Made by a program: the position numbers and the translations under genes
The notes under the pieces: model-generated
Told to the model about the DNA's origin: nothing
Database searches by the model: none
The model's input: the letters and a program-made list of their open reading frames with translations, nothing else
Source: Dendrophyllia cribrosa
Lineage: Eukaryota; Cnidaria; Anthozoa; Scleractinia; Dendrophylliidae
DNA: 64,000 nt
Assembly: GCA_024195265.1 (NCBI GenBank)
Contig: JAJLRJ010000008.1
Span: 23,844,958 to 23,908,957, forward strand
Direction of reading: 5' to 3'
Shown: positions 11,534-21,710 of the stretch, in pieces
How the letters are laid out: each line of letters opens with the position of its first letter
How positions within the stretch are numbered: the first letter of the stretch is position 1

Positions 11534-11680
11534 ATAGGTGGTTTGCAATCAATCTCTAGAGACATAGATAACAATAGTGAAACGAACAAATGCTGGTGGA
11601 CGAACAAAAGGAGCTAATGAGAGAACTATTGTTTATGTCCACCAGCATGGCGGCGATGACGTAACATGAAAACCACCTAT
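11534..11680. mobile_element. 147-bp MITE, copy 2
   Basis: ATAGGTGGTTT and AAACCACCTAT are perfect inverted termini. The internal sequence matches 2941-3087 almost base for base, including a hairpin with TGCTGGTGGAC. High identity between copies implies recent activity. Confidence 0.9.
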
Positions 11681-11710
11681 AGGGCTGGGTGGGTGGGCCG
11701 TCGCCACCTT

Positions 11711-11882
11711 CTCTTCCGGGCGCTTGATCACGTTTGAAGGGCAGAATGCTGGTGAGAGTCATCTTTTATCCTTATTTAACATCCCTAGGGATTGCCAGAC
11801 TCAATGGGGTTCGTTAACATAGTTCGAGTCGAAATACCTCTGGAATTCAGTCTTCGCGCTTTATTTCGAGTGTTGTGAATAG
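11711..11882 (-). repeat. Left 172-bp direct terminal repeat
   Basis: This repeat is identical to 15084-15255 except for one base (T versus G near its right end). The minus strand carries an AATAAA-like hexamer near the element-distal end. The right boundary forms a short palindrome with the sequence that follows (GAGTGTTGTGAATAG against CTATTCCACAACACTC). The following ~60 bp (11883-11943) also occur at 11408-11468, so this junction is complex. Confidence 0.93.
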
Positions 11883-12038
11883 TATTCTATTCCACAACAC
11901 TCTCACTCGCACTCATTGTTGAATAGAGGTATGGGAGCGTTGATCTCGCCGCTTCCTATCCTGGTTCCCACCAGAGGAGCACAACAACCCAAGCCCCACC
12001 ACAACCAAAAGAACCTCCCAAACCTTAACACCCCAAAC

Positions 12039-12299
12039 TCACCCATCCTCAACAAATGACATTTTATTCAAAACATAAAACACAAGAAATCGCAATTCAG
12101 AAATAGAACCAAGTGTATCACCCTGAATGATTTGACTGAGCCTCTCATCTGGGAACGTTGTCACTCCCATGCCGGCCTTAACAGGGTTTCCCCTCCAATC
12201 AACCCAACGTACTTTTTCCGGAAAAGACTGGGTTGCAGCTAAGACAGACACGTCAAAAGATAGGTCACACTCCCATTCCCACACCAGTTCAAAGGAAGC
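12039..12299 (-). CDS. Candidate 3' exon, unknown function
   Basis: A minus-strand open frame of 86 codons begins right after a good acceptor (polypyrimidine CTTTTTTAG at about 12300) and ends at a stop. It contains VRWVDWRGNPVKAG and no domain I recognise. It follows the zinc-knuckle exon in the same orientation inside the LTR-like element. No clear donor was found to join it to that exon, so it may belong to an alternative transcript or be chance. Confidence 0.4.
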   Translation of the reverse strand, partial: ASFELVWEWECDLSFDVSVLAATQSFPEKVRWVDWRGNPVKAGMGVTTFPDERLSQIIQGDTLGSISELRFLVFYVLNKMSFVEDG

Positions 12300-12600
12300 C
12301 TAAAAAAGGAAAAGACGAAGGGAAAAGCGTGGGTGGAGATTTATATTAACAACAAAAGGGGAATAAAAGTATAAGGAGGGAAAACCCAAGGGCCAGCAGG
12401 AAGTGACAATTGTGACCCAGAATGACTAGGAGGGTGACTTAAGATACCCCGTTTTCGCAATTGTCACTAACCACAGTCCCAAGGGTGGTATAGAAGGAAT
12501 GTGGAAATAAATACTGAATAATATAAACATCTAAAAACAAGAGAAAGGCACTGAAACAATCATTTATTCCATAATTCCGGTCCATTACTCATCAACAGTT

Positions 12601-15018
12601 CTACTTAAAACTTCCTTGTTTATAATTGTCACGCGGAGAGGATTCAGGGAAATCCCTCTTCCTCTTGAAGCAGGTTGCCTTAGTGTGGCCAAACCTCTGG
12701 CAATAGAAGCAACGAAGCTTATATGGAGCTGATGGGCCATCACGACGTGGAGGCCTAATAAAACTATGTTCCTGCCGCCCTCTGGTGTGCTTATCCACCT
12801 TCGCCACTATCTCCAAAATCTTCTCTTGATCCTTATCCCCCAAGAGAGGGAGAAGGTAATCACGGAACTGGCTGTCGGTAGTGCAGTGAAGCTTAGAACG
12901 AAGTGTCTCACAAGCCAACTTGTAATAGTTCGCACGGTCGTGTTTGCCATCTTGAGCTGCATCCTTTATTGCTTCAATCAAAACCATGGCCTCGTAGCGG
13001 GAGAATTCAGCAATAGGACGGGCAGCCATGATTTGAACTCTACCCAACAGACTCTCCAAGGATGAGGTAGTCAGAGATTCTACCTTCTTCTGTAAAGCAA
13101 CCACGTTCCTCTTCAAAGTCTGAAAAGGATCACATAAAACGCATTCAAACATCCGTCAATGGGCCTTGACGAAAGAATCATGTCACTAATAGTACAATCA
13201 AATACTGAACTCGATAAAAAATGCATCGTGCACACACTCGCTAGTGATCAGCAGTCATTCCCTAGACGAACGAATCATGTCACCAAGAGTACAATCAAAT
13301 ACCGAACTCAAACAATATGCATTGTAAACATACTTCTCAGTGAACAGCAGTCGTTCCCTTGACGAAAGAATCATGTCACTAAGAGCACAATTAAAAACCG
13401 AGCTCGAACAATATGCACTGTAACCACACTCATTAGCGATAATCAGTCGTTCCGTTGATGAAAGAATCATGTCAACCAAGAGTACAATCAAATACTGAGT
13501 TTAAACAAAAAGCATTGTAAACACACTTATTAGTGATCATCAATCGCTCCCTTGACGAAAGAATCATGTCACAAAGAATACAATCAAATACTGAACTCGA
13601 CGAACAATATGCATTGTAAACACACTCATTAGTGATCATCAATCGTTCTCTTGACGAAAGAATCATGTCACTTAGAGAACAATCAAATACTGAGTTCAAA
13701 CAATATGCATTGTAAACACACTCATTAGTGATCATCAATCGCTCCCTTGACGAAAGAATCATATCACTAAGAGCACAATTAAATACCCAGCTCAAACAAT
13801 ATTCATTGTGCGCGTGCACACACTCATTAGTAAACATCAATCGTTGCCTTGACGAAAGAATCATGTCATTAAGAGCACAATTAAAAACCGAGCTCGAACA
13901 ATATGCACTGTAACCACACTCATTAGTGATCATCAGACGTTCCCCTGACGAAAGAATCATGTCACTAAGAGTATAATGAAATACCGAGCTCAAACAATAC
14001 TTACTGTAAACACACCCATTAGTGATCGTCAGTCGTTCCCTTGACAAAAGAATCGTGTCACTAAGAGTACAAACAAACACCGAGCCCAAACAATGCTTAT
14101 TGCAAACATACTCATTAGTGATCATCAATCGCTCCCTTGACGAAAGAATCATGCCACCAAGAGTACAATCAAATACTGAGCTCGAACAATACTCATCGTA
14201 AACACACTCATTAGCGATCATCAGTCGTTCCCTTGACGAAAGAATCATGTCACTAAGAGTACAATCAAATACTGAGACCAAACAATAAGCATTGCAAACA
14301 CACTCATTAGTGATCATCAGTCGTTTCCTTGACGAAAGAATCATGTCACTAAGAATACAATCAAATACTGAGTTTAAACAATATGCATTGTAAACACCCT
14401 CATTAGTGATCATCAATCGTTCCCTTGACGAAAGAATCATGTCACTAAGAGTACAATCAAATACTGAGCCTGAACAAAATGCATCGAAAAACACACATTA
14501 GTGATCATCAGTCGTTCCCTTGGCGAAAGAATCATGTCACTAAGAGTACTGTGGCTCAACAATAAACACATTCAATATCCCAGGCGAGAAATAAAAGTGT
14601 ATTTGAACCCAAGCCAACCGTACCATAAGAACAAATTTAGCGATAACCTTAAGATGCGTGTTACCCTTACACCCAAAATTTACAAAAACTCAACTGAAAC
14701 AACACCGCGCCAAAACTTTTGGGAAATTCGATGGCATAATAGACTACAGTTCAGAAAAATAGTTACCTCGAGTTCTCCATGTTCACCCTGACCTAGCGGT
14801 TGCGCTGGCTGTGCTGGTTGTGCCACTTGTGCTGGTTGTGCCGCTTGTGCTGGTAATTGTGCCGGCTGTGCCAGTTGTGCCGCTTGTGCCGGCCGTGCTG
14901 GTTGTGCCGCTTGTGCTGGCTGTGCCGCTTGTGCTGGTTGTACTGGCCGTGCCAGTGGAGCTGGCTGCGCTGGACGCACCGGTCGTGCTGGTTGAAGTGG
15001 CATCTGTGGATCCGCCAT
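12601..15018 (-). CDS. Gag-like zinc-knuckle protein, two exons
   Basis: Exon 1 (15018-14767) starts MADPQ and encodes 84 residues dominated by PAQ/AAQP repeats. Exon 2 (13119-12601) starts after CCTTTTCAG and adds 172 residues in phase 0, giving 256 in all. Exon 2 opens with a probable coiled coil (TLKRNVVALQKKVESL), continues as a helical region, and ends with a basic tail and the knuckle CFYCQRFGHTKATC, which fits C-x2-C-x4-H-x4-C. Such knuckles bind RNA or single-stranded DNA in Gag proteins. The 1.65-kb intron is mostly a 96-bp tandem array. An AATAAA on the minus strand near 12563-12568 may serve as polyadenylation signal. The function is inferred from the knuckle alone. Confidence 0.65.
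13160..14560 (-). repeat. Tandem array of ~96-bp units
   Basis: About 14 diverged units carry landmarks such as GACGAAAGAATCATGTCACT and ATTAGTGATCATCA. Because 96 is a multiple of three, one minus-strand frame stays open for 340 codons (14494-13472) as repeats of about 32 residues containing DMILSSRERLMITNEC. The array sits inside the intron of the gag-like gene. It may be translated in a retained-intron form, or be only a length-periodic accident. Confidence 0.9.
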
Positions 15019-15083
15019 AATCACAACAACAGATAATCTTCTTCACTTGAAATTCGGCGGTCACAGAAAAGAGTCGTCAAATG

Positions 15084-15255
15084 CTCTTCCGGGCGCTTGA
15101 TCACGTTTGAAGGGCAGAATGCTGGTGAGAGTCATCTTTTATCCTTATTTAACATCCCTAGGGATTGCCAGACTCAATGGGGTTCGTTAACATAGTTCGA
15201 GTCGAAATACCTCTGGAATTCAGTCTTCGCGCTTTATTGCGAGTGTTGTGAATAG
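15084..15255 (-). repeat. Right 172-bp direct terminal repeat
   Basis: This is the partner of 11711-11882. On the minus strand it lies immediately upstream of the gag-like gene start (15018), where a 5' LTR with promoter would be. It contains GCAATAAAGCGCG on the minus strand. Confidence 0.93.
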
Positions 15256-16060
15256 CCCACGAAACCGAGCAGGCGGTTTCTCACGGCTTCGCCGCTCGCG
15301 AATTATCGCGCGCGCCAACAAAAAAACCGCCGGCTACGCAGGCTATCAAATTACCGGAGAACTTCTACAAATTTTATTTAACTTAGATATTTTAGCCTAG
15401 GGTTTTTTCTGGTGCACGTTCTGTTTCTTTCTCCTAGAATATTTTGATTATTTTTGTAATTTTTTAAATCAGAAATTTAATCTATTATTATATCAATAAA
15501 CTCTGCTTTTATTGTCAATGCTTTCATTGGTCATTGACGTGCGCCGAACATTCGATTCTCCCTCCACCGTTGAACATTCCAATATACCTCTATCCGAGCT
15601 AACCTAACTTCTGAGGTCTGACTAATCTGTTTGTATAGGGTGGTAACGTTTTGGTGGCCATTGTCATAAGTAAACCGAGAAAGAAGATCAAAGGCTCCCG
15701 TGAGCCAACCCGTGAATAAGAAATGCTAACGCATAACGCAATATTGCGGTAATCTTGTGTTTTTAAACCGACACGGTTCGATATTTTTTAAAATTAAACG
15801 TAACGACTTTTGACGAACGCCAAAAAAAAAAAAGGAAAAAAGGTAGATATGCGATAAAACGCGTATTAAAATGCGTGTCTCTGTTGAAAAATCAATTTCA
15901 AGTCTGCAGATCGGTTTCAATGGTCCATTAAAGGACTCCAAATACAAAACATCAGAGCAGCGCTTTCAAAATGCCCCCTTTTTCGGCGATCGACTATTGC
16001 TTTGCCACGAAAACCTTACGCGCTGGTCAGCGGAACTACCAAGAAAAGTTTACAGCCGAT
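15256..16060. other. Non-coding spacer with one dispersed repeat
   Basis: No gene is supported. About 15497-15600 (including TTGTCAATGCTTTCATTGG) is repeated at about 24612-24716, so it is an interspersed repeat. A (GTGA)n tract at 16066-16091 leads into the next element. Confidence 0.6.
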
Positions 16061-16175
16061 GGAGTGAGAGAGTGAGTGAGTGAGTGAGTGGGCAATGCGT
16101 TCATGTAACACTTACACAACGCGTCCCACAACACTGATAACACTTACACAACGCGTCCCATATATCACCCCCAGT

Positions 16176-16496
16176 TTACCACAGTTCACCCCAGTTTGAC
16201 ATCGTTTACCTCCGTTCACCCCAGTTTGCCGTCGTTTACCCACATTCACTCCAGTTTGCCATCATTTACCCCCGTTCACCCCAGTTTGCCGTCGGTTACC
16301 CACATTCACCCCAGTTTGCCATTATTTACCCACATTCACCCCCGTTTGCCATCATTTACCCACATTCACTCCAGTTTGCCATCATTTACCCCCGTTCACC
16401 CCAGTTTGCCGTCGGTTACCCACATTCACCCCAGTTTGCCATCATTTACCCCCGTTCACCCCAGTTTGACATCGTTTATCCCCGTTCACCCCAGTT
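16176..16496 (+). repeat. 30-bp minisatellite, short arm
   Basis: About ten copies of a 30-bp unit containing TTTGCCATCATTTACCCC and GTTCACCCCAG. It is the reverse complement of the array at 17181-18512. Confidence 0.95.
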
Positions 16497-16645
16497 TTTA
16501 AGCCCGTGCTTAACTGGCTTACAGTCAGGTACGCCCCTGCCAATCTGTTACCCTATTTCGGGCTTTAGTCGGGCTTTCGAAATATTAGATTATCAAATAT
16601 TTATGCAACATCTAATTTTTAAATTTTAAATCAGTGCATTATTAC

Positions 16646-16681
<36 letters not shown>

Positions 16682-16686
16682 GAAGG

Positions 16687-17078
16687 AATAGAGTACCGAA
16701 GTGTGACGTCACACTTGTGAAATTATGGGAGTTAATTAGATATTCGGAAAGGGCATGACGAAAAATGCCCGCTTGCCAAAAATCAGCATCTTATTGCAAT
16801 TTGGGGGTGAGATATTGGCACCGTTATGCTCTGATGACTCCATACAAACCTTTCTAATTTTGCCTTGGTTCATTACGTAATGAACCAAGGCAAAAATTAG
16901 AAATGTTTGTATGGAGTCATCAGAGCATAACGGTGCCAATATCTCACCCCCCAAATTGCAATAAGATGCTGATTTTTGGCAAGCGGGCATTTTTCGTCAT
17001 GCCCTTTCCGAATATCTAATCAAATCCCATAATTTCACAAATTTAGTTTTTATGACGTCATCACTTCGGTACTCTATT
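16687..17078. repeat. 392-bp near-perfect palindrome
   Basis: The arms start AATAGAGTACCGAAGTG and are inverted around a centre at about 16878 (CATTACGTAATG). Differences are few, mainly small indels near 17027-17055. An ATT microsatellite (16637-16680) adjoins the left side. It could fold into a hairpin of nearly 200 bp. The minus-strand ORF at 16736-16990 is only a product of the symmetry. Confidence 0.95.
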
Positions 17079-17180
17079 TAAAAGTTAGTATAAATCGTAA
17101 ATATTTAGGAATTAGTTATTAGTTTTTTAGTTTCTAAATGACCAAGTATTTTATTCTAATTCCTTGTAAATAGTTTTAAC

Positions 17181-18512
17181 GATGGCAAACTATGGTGAAC
17201 GGGGGTAAACGATGGCAAACTAGGGTGAACGTAGGTAAATGATGGGAAACTAAGGTGACCGGGGGTGAACGATGGCAAACTAAGGTAAACGGGGGTAAAT
17301 GATGGCTAACTAGGGTGAACGTAGGTAAACGATGGCAAACTAGGGTGAACGGGGGTAAACGATGGCAAACTGGGGTGAACGGGGATAAACGATGGCAAAC
17401 TGGGGTGAACGGAGGTTAATGATGGCAAACAAGGGTGAACGTGGGTAAACGATGGCAAACTAGGGTGAACGGGGATAAACGATGGCAAACGTGGGGTGAA
17501 CGGGGGTAAACAATGGCAAAATGGGGTAAACGGGGGTAAACGATGGCAAACTGGGGTGAACGAGGGTAAACGATGGCAAAATGGGGTGAACCGGGGTAAA
17601 CGATGGCAAACTGGGGTGAACGGAGGTTAATGATGGCAAACAAGGGTGAACGTGGGTAAACGATGGCAAACTAGGGTGAACAGGGATAAACGATGGCAAA
17701 CTGGGGTGAACGGGGGTAAACAATGGCAAAATGCGGTAAACGGGGGTAAACGATGGCAAACTGGGGTGAACGAGGGTAAACGATGGCAAAATGGGTGAAC
17801 GGGGGTAAACGATGGCAAAATGGGGTGAACGGGGGTAAACGATGTCAAACTAGGGTGAACGGGGGTAAACGATGGCAGACGAGGGTGAATGTAGGTAAAC
17901 GATGGCAAACTAGGGTGAACGGGGGTAAACGATGGCAAACTGGGGTGAACGGGGATAAACGATGGCAAACTGGGGTGAACGGGGGTTAATGATGGCAAAC
18001 AAGGGTGAACGTGGGTAAACGATGGCAAACTAGGGTGAACGGGGATAAACGATGGCAAACTGGGGTGAACGGGGGTAAACAATGGCAAAATGGGGTAAAC
18101 GGGGGTAAACGATGGCAAACTGGGGTGAACGGGGGTAAACGATGGCAAAATGGGGTGAACGGGGGTAAACGATGGCAAAATGGGGTGAACGGGGATAAAC
18201 GATGTCAAACTAGGGTGAACGGGGGTAAACGATGGCAGACGAGGGTGAACGGGGGTAAACGATGGCAAACTGGGGTCAACGGGGGTAAACGATGGCAAAC
18301 TAGGGTGAATGTGGGTAAACGATGGCAAACTAGGGTGAACGGGGGTAAACGATGGCAAACTGGGGTGAACGGGGATAAACGATGGCAAACTGGGGTGAAC
18401 GGGGGTAAACAATGGCAAAATGGGGTGAACGGGGTTAAACGATGTCAAACTGGGGTGAACGGGGGTAAACGATGGCAAACTGGGGTGAACGGGGGTAAAT
18501 GATGGCAAACTG
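17181..18512 (-). repeat. 30-bp minisatellite, long arm
   Basis: About 44 copies of a 30-bp unit containing GATGGCAAACTGGGGTGAAC. Variants (CTAGGG, AATGGGG, GATGTC) recur in blocks; for example the stretch near 17450-17620 resembles those near 17640-17800 and 18010-18160, showing higher-order duplication. Frames on both strands are open only because the unit is a multiple of three and lacks stops. Confidence 0.96.
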
Positions 18513-18708
18513 TTATGGGACGCGTTGTGTAAGTGTTACATGATCGCATTACCAGTGAGTGTCTGGGAGACTGTCTGTCTGGGATAGCTTTTACCACTAC
18601 CCATACTACCTTGCGGTCTTGGCTTATATGAACTTTGAGCTTTGATCCGTCTGTAGACTGCTAGTCACGCAATCATCAGCGGGTTAAATTCAGCAAAATC
18701 GACTGCAA

Positions 18709-21675
18709 ATGGCGAAATCGGTCATTTGTGTAGAACCCGCATCTTCACTTGTTGATGAGAAAGTTAAAATTCTCGTAAATGAACTTGATGCGAAGCAGAC
18801 TGTTACACTAGAAGCAAAGATAGTGGGCGACAAAGGCGAGGTGTTCGAGTCCCACGCTCACTATATCGCAGATAAAGATGGCAAAGTTGATGTTTGCCGC
18901 GACTCGTCCTTGGGAGGATCTTACAGCGGAGTTGAACCTATGGGATTGTTATGGAGCATGAAACCTGCACCAGGACAGAGAAAAAGTCTTCGGCTTTTGA
19001 AAAGGGATGTTACCAAACCGTATAATGTCCTTTTGAATTGTTTTGATGGCCATATAACTCCATGCGAAACATCCCTGCAACCACCACCATTGTCGAGCAC
19101 GACATTTCAGAAGTGGTACATGGCGGATGGAGTGAAAAGGATCGTTTTAAAAGAGCAGCGATTTCGTGGGACGTTGTTTATCCCGCCCGGAAAAGGACCT
19201 TTCCCCGGTAAGTAGCTTTAAGTAATATAAATGTACACCTCAAAATGGGCCATTCCATTTAATGTCCTCACCCCCCCCCCCCCCCCTATTGAAGGGTAGG
19301 GAAACCCTAGTGGGAGAGGGGGGGGGGGGGGGTGTTCAAGAGTCATTTCTGAAGGGGTAGCTTTGTTGGTACCTTTGATCAATCAACAACATCTTCCTTT
19401 TTCTAAAGGGGGAAATGTGTCGGGACTTTGATCTTTTTTTTCCTAAGGGGTAAAATTCATAATTACCCGGGGGAGGGGGGGGGGGGGGGTGCGGCTATTA
19501 AATGAAATGGCCCAATACCAAATAGGAATTTAAAATTATTATAGGAATTTAAAATTAAGCTTACCTTATTGTTGATAGGTGAACGTTTGTTCGTTTGTCT
19601 CACGAAGGAGTCACTTTGAGATGTTGATCGTTAGACAAACGAGCAAGCGTCCACCTCTCATACATGCTACGATGAACAACAACCACATTTTTAATAAAAA
19701 TAACCTTATCTTAGGTATTCTTTCGAATACAGATATTTCTTCAAAACAAATTTCTATGAAATGAATGAATCAAGTTTTATCTCAGGAATGAATATAAGGG
19801 CTGCAGAATACCCTGCCACTCCTGACCACTTCATTTACATGTGTCAAAATGCTTTGTAGAATGAGGCATAACACAATAGGCACTTTTGTTATTCAACGAG
19901 ATGCAAATAAGTGGCAGGGTATTCTGCAGTTTAGCCCCTTTATTATTATTTTTTTTTGTATTTGTGTATATATTACTGTTCCATTGCTGTTGTATTTTTC
20001 CCATAAATGATATTCATGTTTTGCAACTTATTTGAAGTGCATGACAACAATAGCGTATACCTGCCAACTTTTTCCGAGTGATGGGCGTGAGAATTTTTTG
20101 TGTGGGAGTGCCAGGATTTCCGAAGAGAACCTGATCTATTCTGAAGATATCCGAAACGTCCAAATTTGTCCGAACATGTTCCGAAGAATTTCGGAAATTT
20201 CCATGGACCTCAGACCTCCTGCTGTAACTGTAATGTTCAGAACGATAAAAACCTAGAAAAAGTGCCATATTTTCATGAACGTGACTATATTTTTAATTGG
20301 ATCATGCGATCAGTTAAGGCTGATAGCTGAAATCTGTAAGTCAGGCAAGAGAAATTGCTCCATAGGCGTGAGTAGGCGTGAGATCAGAGTTTTGGACTCG
20401 CAGGCGCGAGACTCACGCCTAAGGCGTGAGACTTGGCATTAGCGTGAAGGTAGTAGTGAACCAAAAACACAGTTACTATTCTCTATTTTTTAGCAATGGC
20501 TCTAACGGCCAAATCATCAGTCAAAGACCAAGCTTTTGGCCAGAAATTGAATAGTGGGCATCCTAAAAAAATTTCCCATCATAACTTTTTAAAGGAGTAG
20601 GTGCAATTTTCATGAATTTCTTCACAAAGTGGGCATCCGCCGACCTCGTTCCCAGGGTCTTCTCCTTCCAAAGTTAGGCATCTGCAGGATGCCTGGACAC
20701 CCCGCTGGTTAAAAGCTTGTCAAAGACCCAAAATAAGATGCCAAGAGAAGTTAGTTTGCTTGGTTGACCTTTCGTGATATATTTGACATGCTTGGTGATG
20801 TTTAGCATTGTACCCAGAGCCTGCAGTTCCCCACAGAGCAATAGTGTGCGCTCTTGGAGCAACGTTGAGCATCAATACACTTCCTGTTTCCCAGAAGCTT
20901 GTACGGTTAGTAATTACTTGAAGGGCTTTTTTTATCCTACCTATCATTCACCAACAAATTTGAGAAACGGCGAACAGATAAACTATGCATATAAACAAAC
21001 AAAGGACACAAAGAGCTCCGTTTGGCACAGAGAGAGGTTGATTGAAGTAATAGGCACAAGGAACATAAAACCAACAAGTGGAAACAATCCTATTCTAACT
21101 ACTTCATAATAAACCTCTCCACCCACCAATGGGTGGGAGGGAAGGGAAGAAAATGGAACAGCAAACAGTACAGCACGTATCAAACAATAATCACAACTGA
21201 ATGGATCGTAAAATATGAGTCACATGCTTGTCACAATTTAAAAATAATAATTAACTATATGTACGATATTAGTTATAATAACTAAATCACCCTTTGTTGG
21301 GCAAATTAAACATTTTAATTTGCAATCAAAATATCCCTACTAGATGAAACTGAAGGAATGTTTTACTGAAGTGTTTGATAGCCGTTTCATAACTGTCCTA
21401 AAAATTTCATTGTTTACTAACTAATACTGCCATATAATAAGGAACTATGCAATTGTTTGCACTCTTTTTAAATAAGAACACCTTGTTTTGAAATGAGGCT
21501 GAGCTGGTTCCTTAATGACTACGCAAAAAATAAAAATGATTGTTTTCTTAGCTAAACTGATTATGTATTCATTTTATTGAATGTTGCATTGACACTATTG
21601 AAAACATTCTTTCTTGTAATGAAGGGCAAAAGGTGTATTTTTATTTAGACAAAGAGGAATGCTCTGAACTAAATC

Positions 21676-21710
<35 letters not shown>

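Larger units (their letters stand above)
11711..15255 (-). mobile_element. LTR-like element with gag-like gene
   Basis: Two 172-bp direct repeats with one difference flank about 3.2 kb holding a minus-strand spliced gene with a Pro/Ala/Gln-rich N-terminus and a CCHC zinc knuckle. A knuckle behind a coiled-coil-like segment is typical of retroelement Gag. No reverse transcriptase, RNase H, integrase or tyrosine recombinase is visible, so the unit is non-autonomous. The repeats do not start TG and end CA, and no clear primer-binding site follows the repeat. It may be a small non-autonomous LTR element, a degenerate DIRS-type element, or a host gene between duplicated flanks. The near-identical repeats indicate a recent event. 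Confidence 0.65.
16088..18557. mobile_element. Fold-back-like element with inverted minisatellite arms
   Basis: The outer ends are inverted: ATGTAACACTTACACAACGC near 16102 on the left, and its reverse complement near 18522-18542 on the right, with flanking similarity extending further out. Just inside, 30-bp minisatellites run in opposite orientations (16176-16496 and 17181-18512). At the centre is a 392-bp palindrome (16687-17078). No transposase is seen. Long inverted repeats built of tandem repeats are typical of fold-back (FB, Galileo-like) elements. The left arm is about a quarter the length of the right. Confidence 0.75.

Noticed and set aside
16736..16990. 84-residue minus-strand ORF
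   Set aside because: It lies across a near-perfect palindrome and simply mirrors its arms.
17306..18508. Proline/histidine-rich and lysine/glycine-rich ORFs on both strands
   Set aside because: The 30-bp unit is a multiple of three without stops, so both strands stay open by arithmetic. No gene context supports them.
20674..20947. Minus-strand ORFs possibly from a retroelement
   Set aside because: They are short and overlapping, and I could not place them in a family with confidence.
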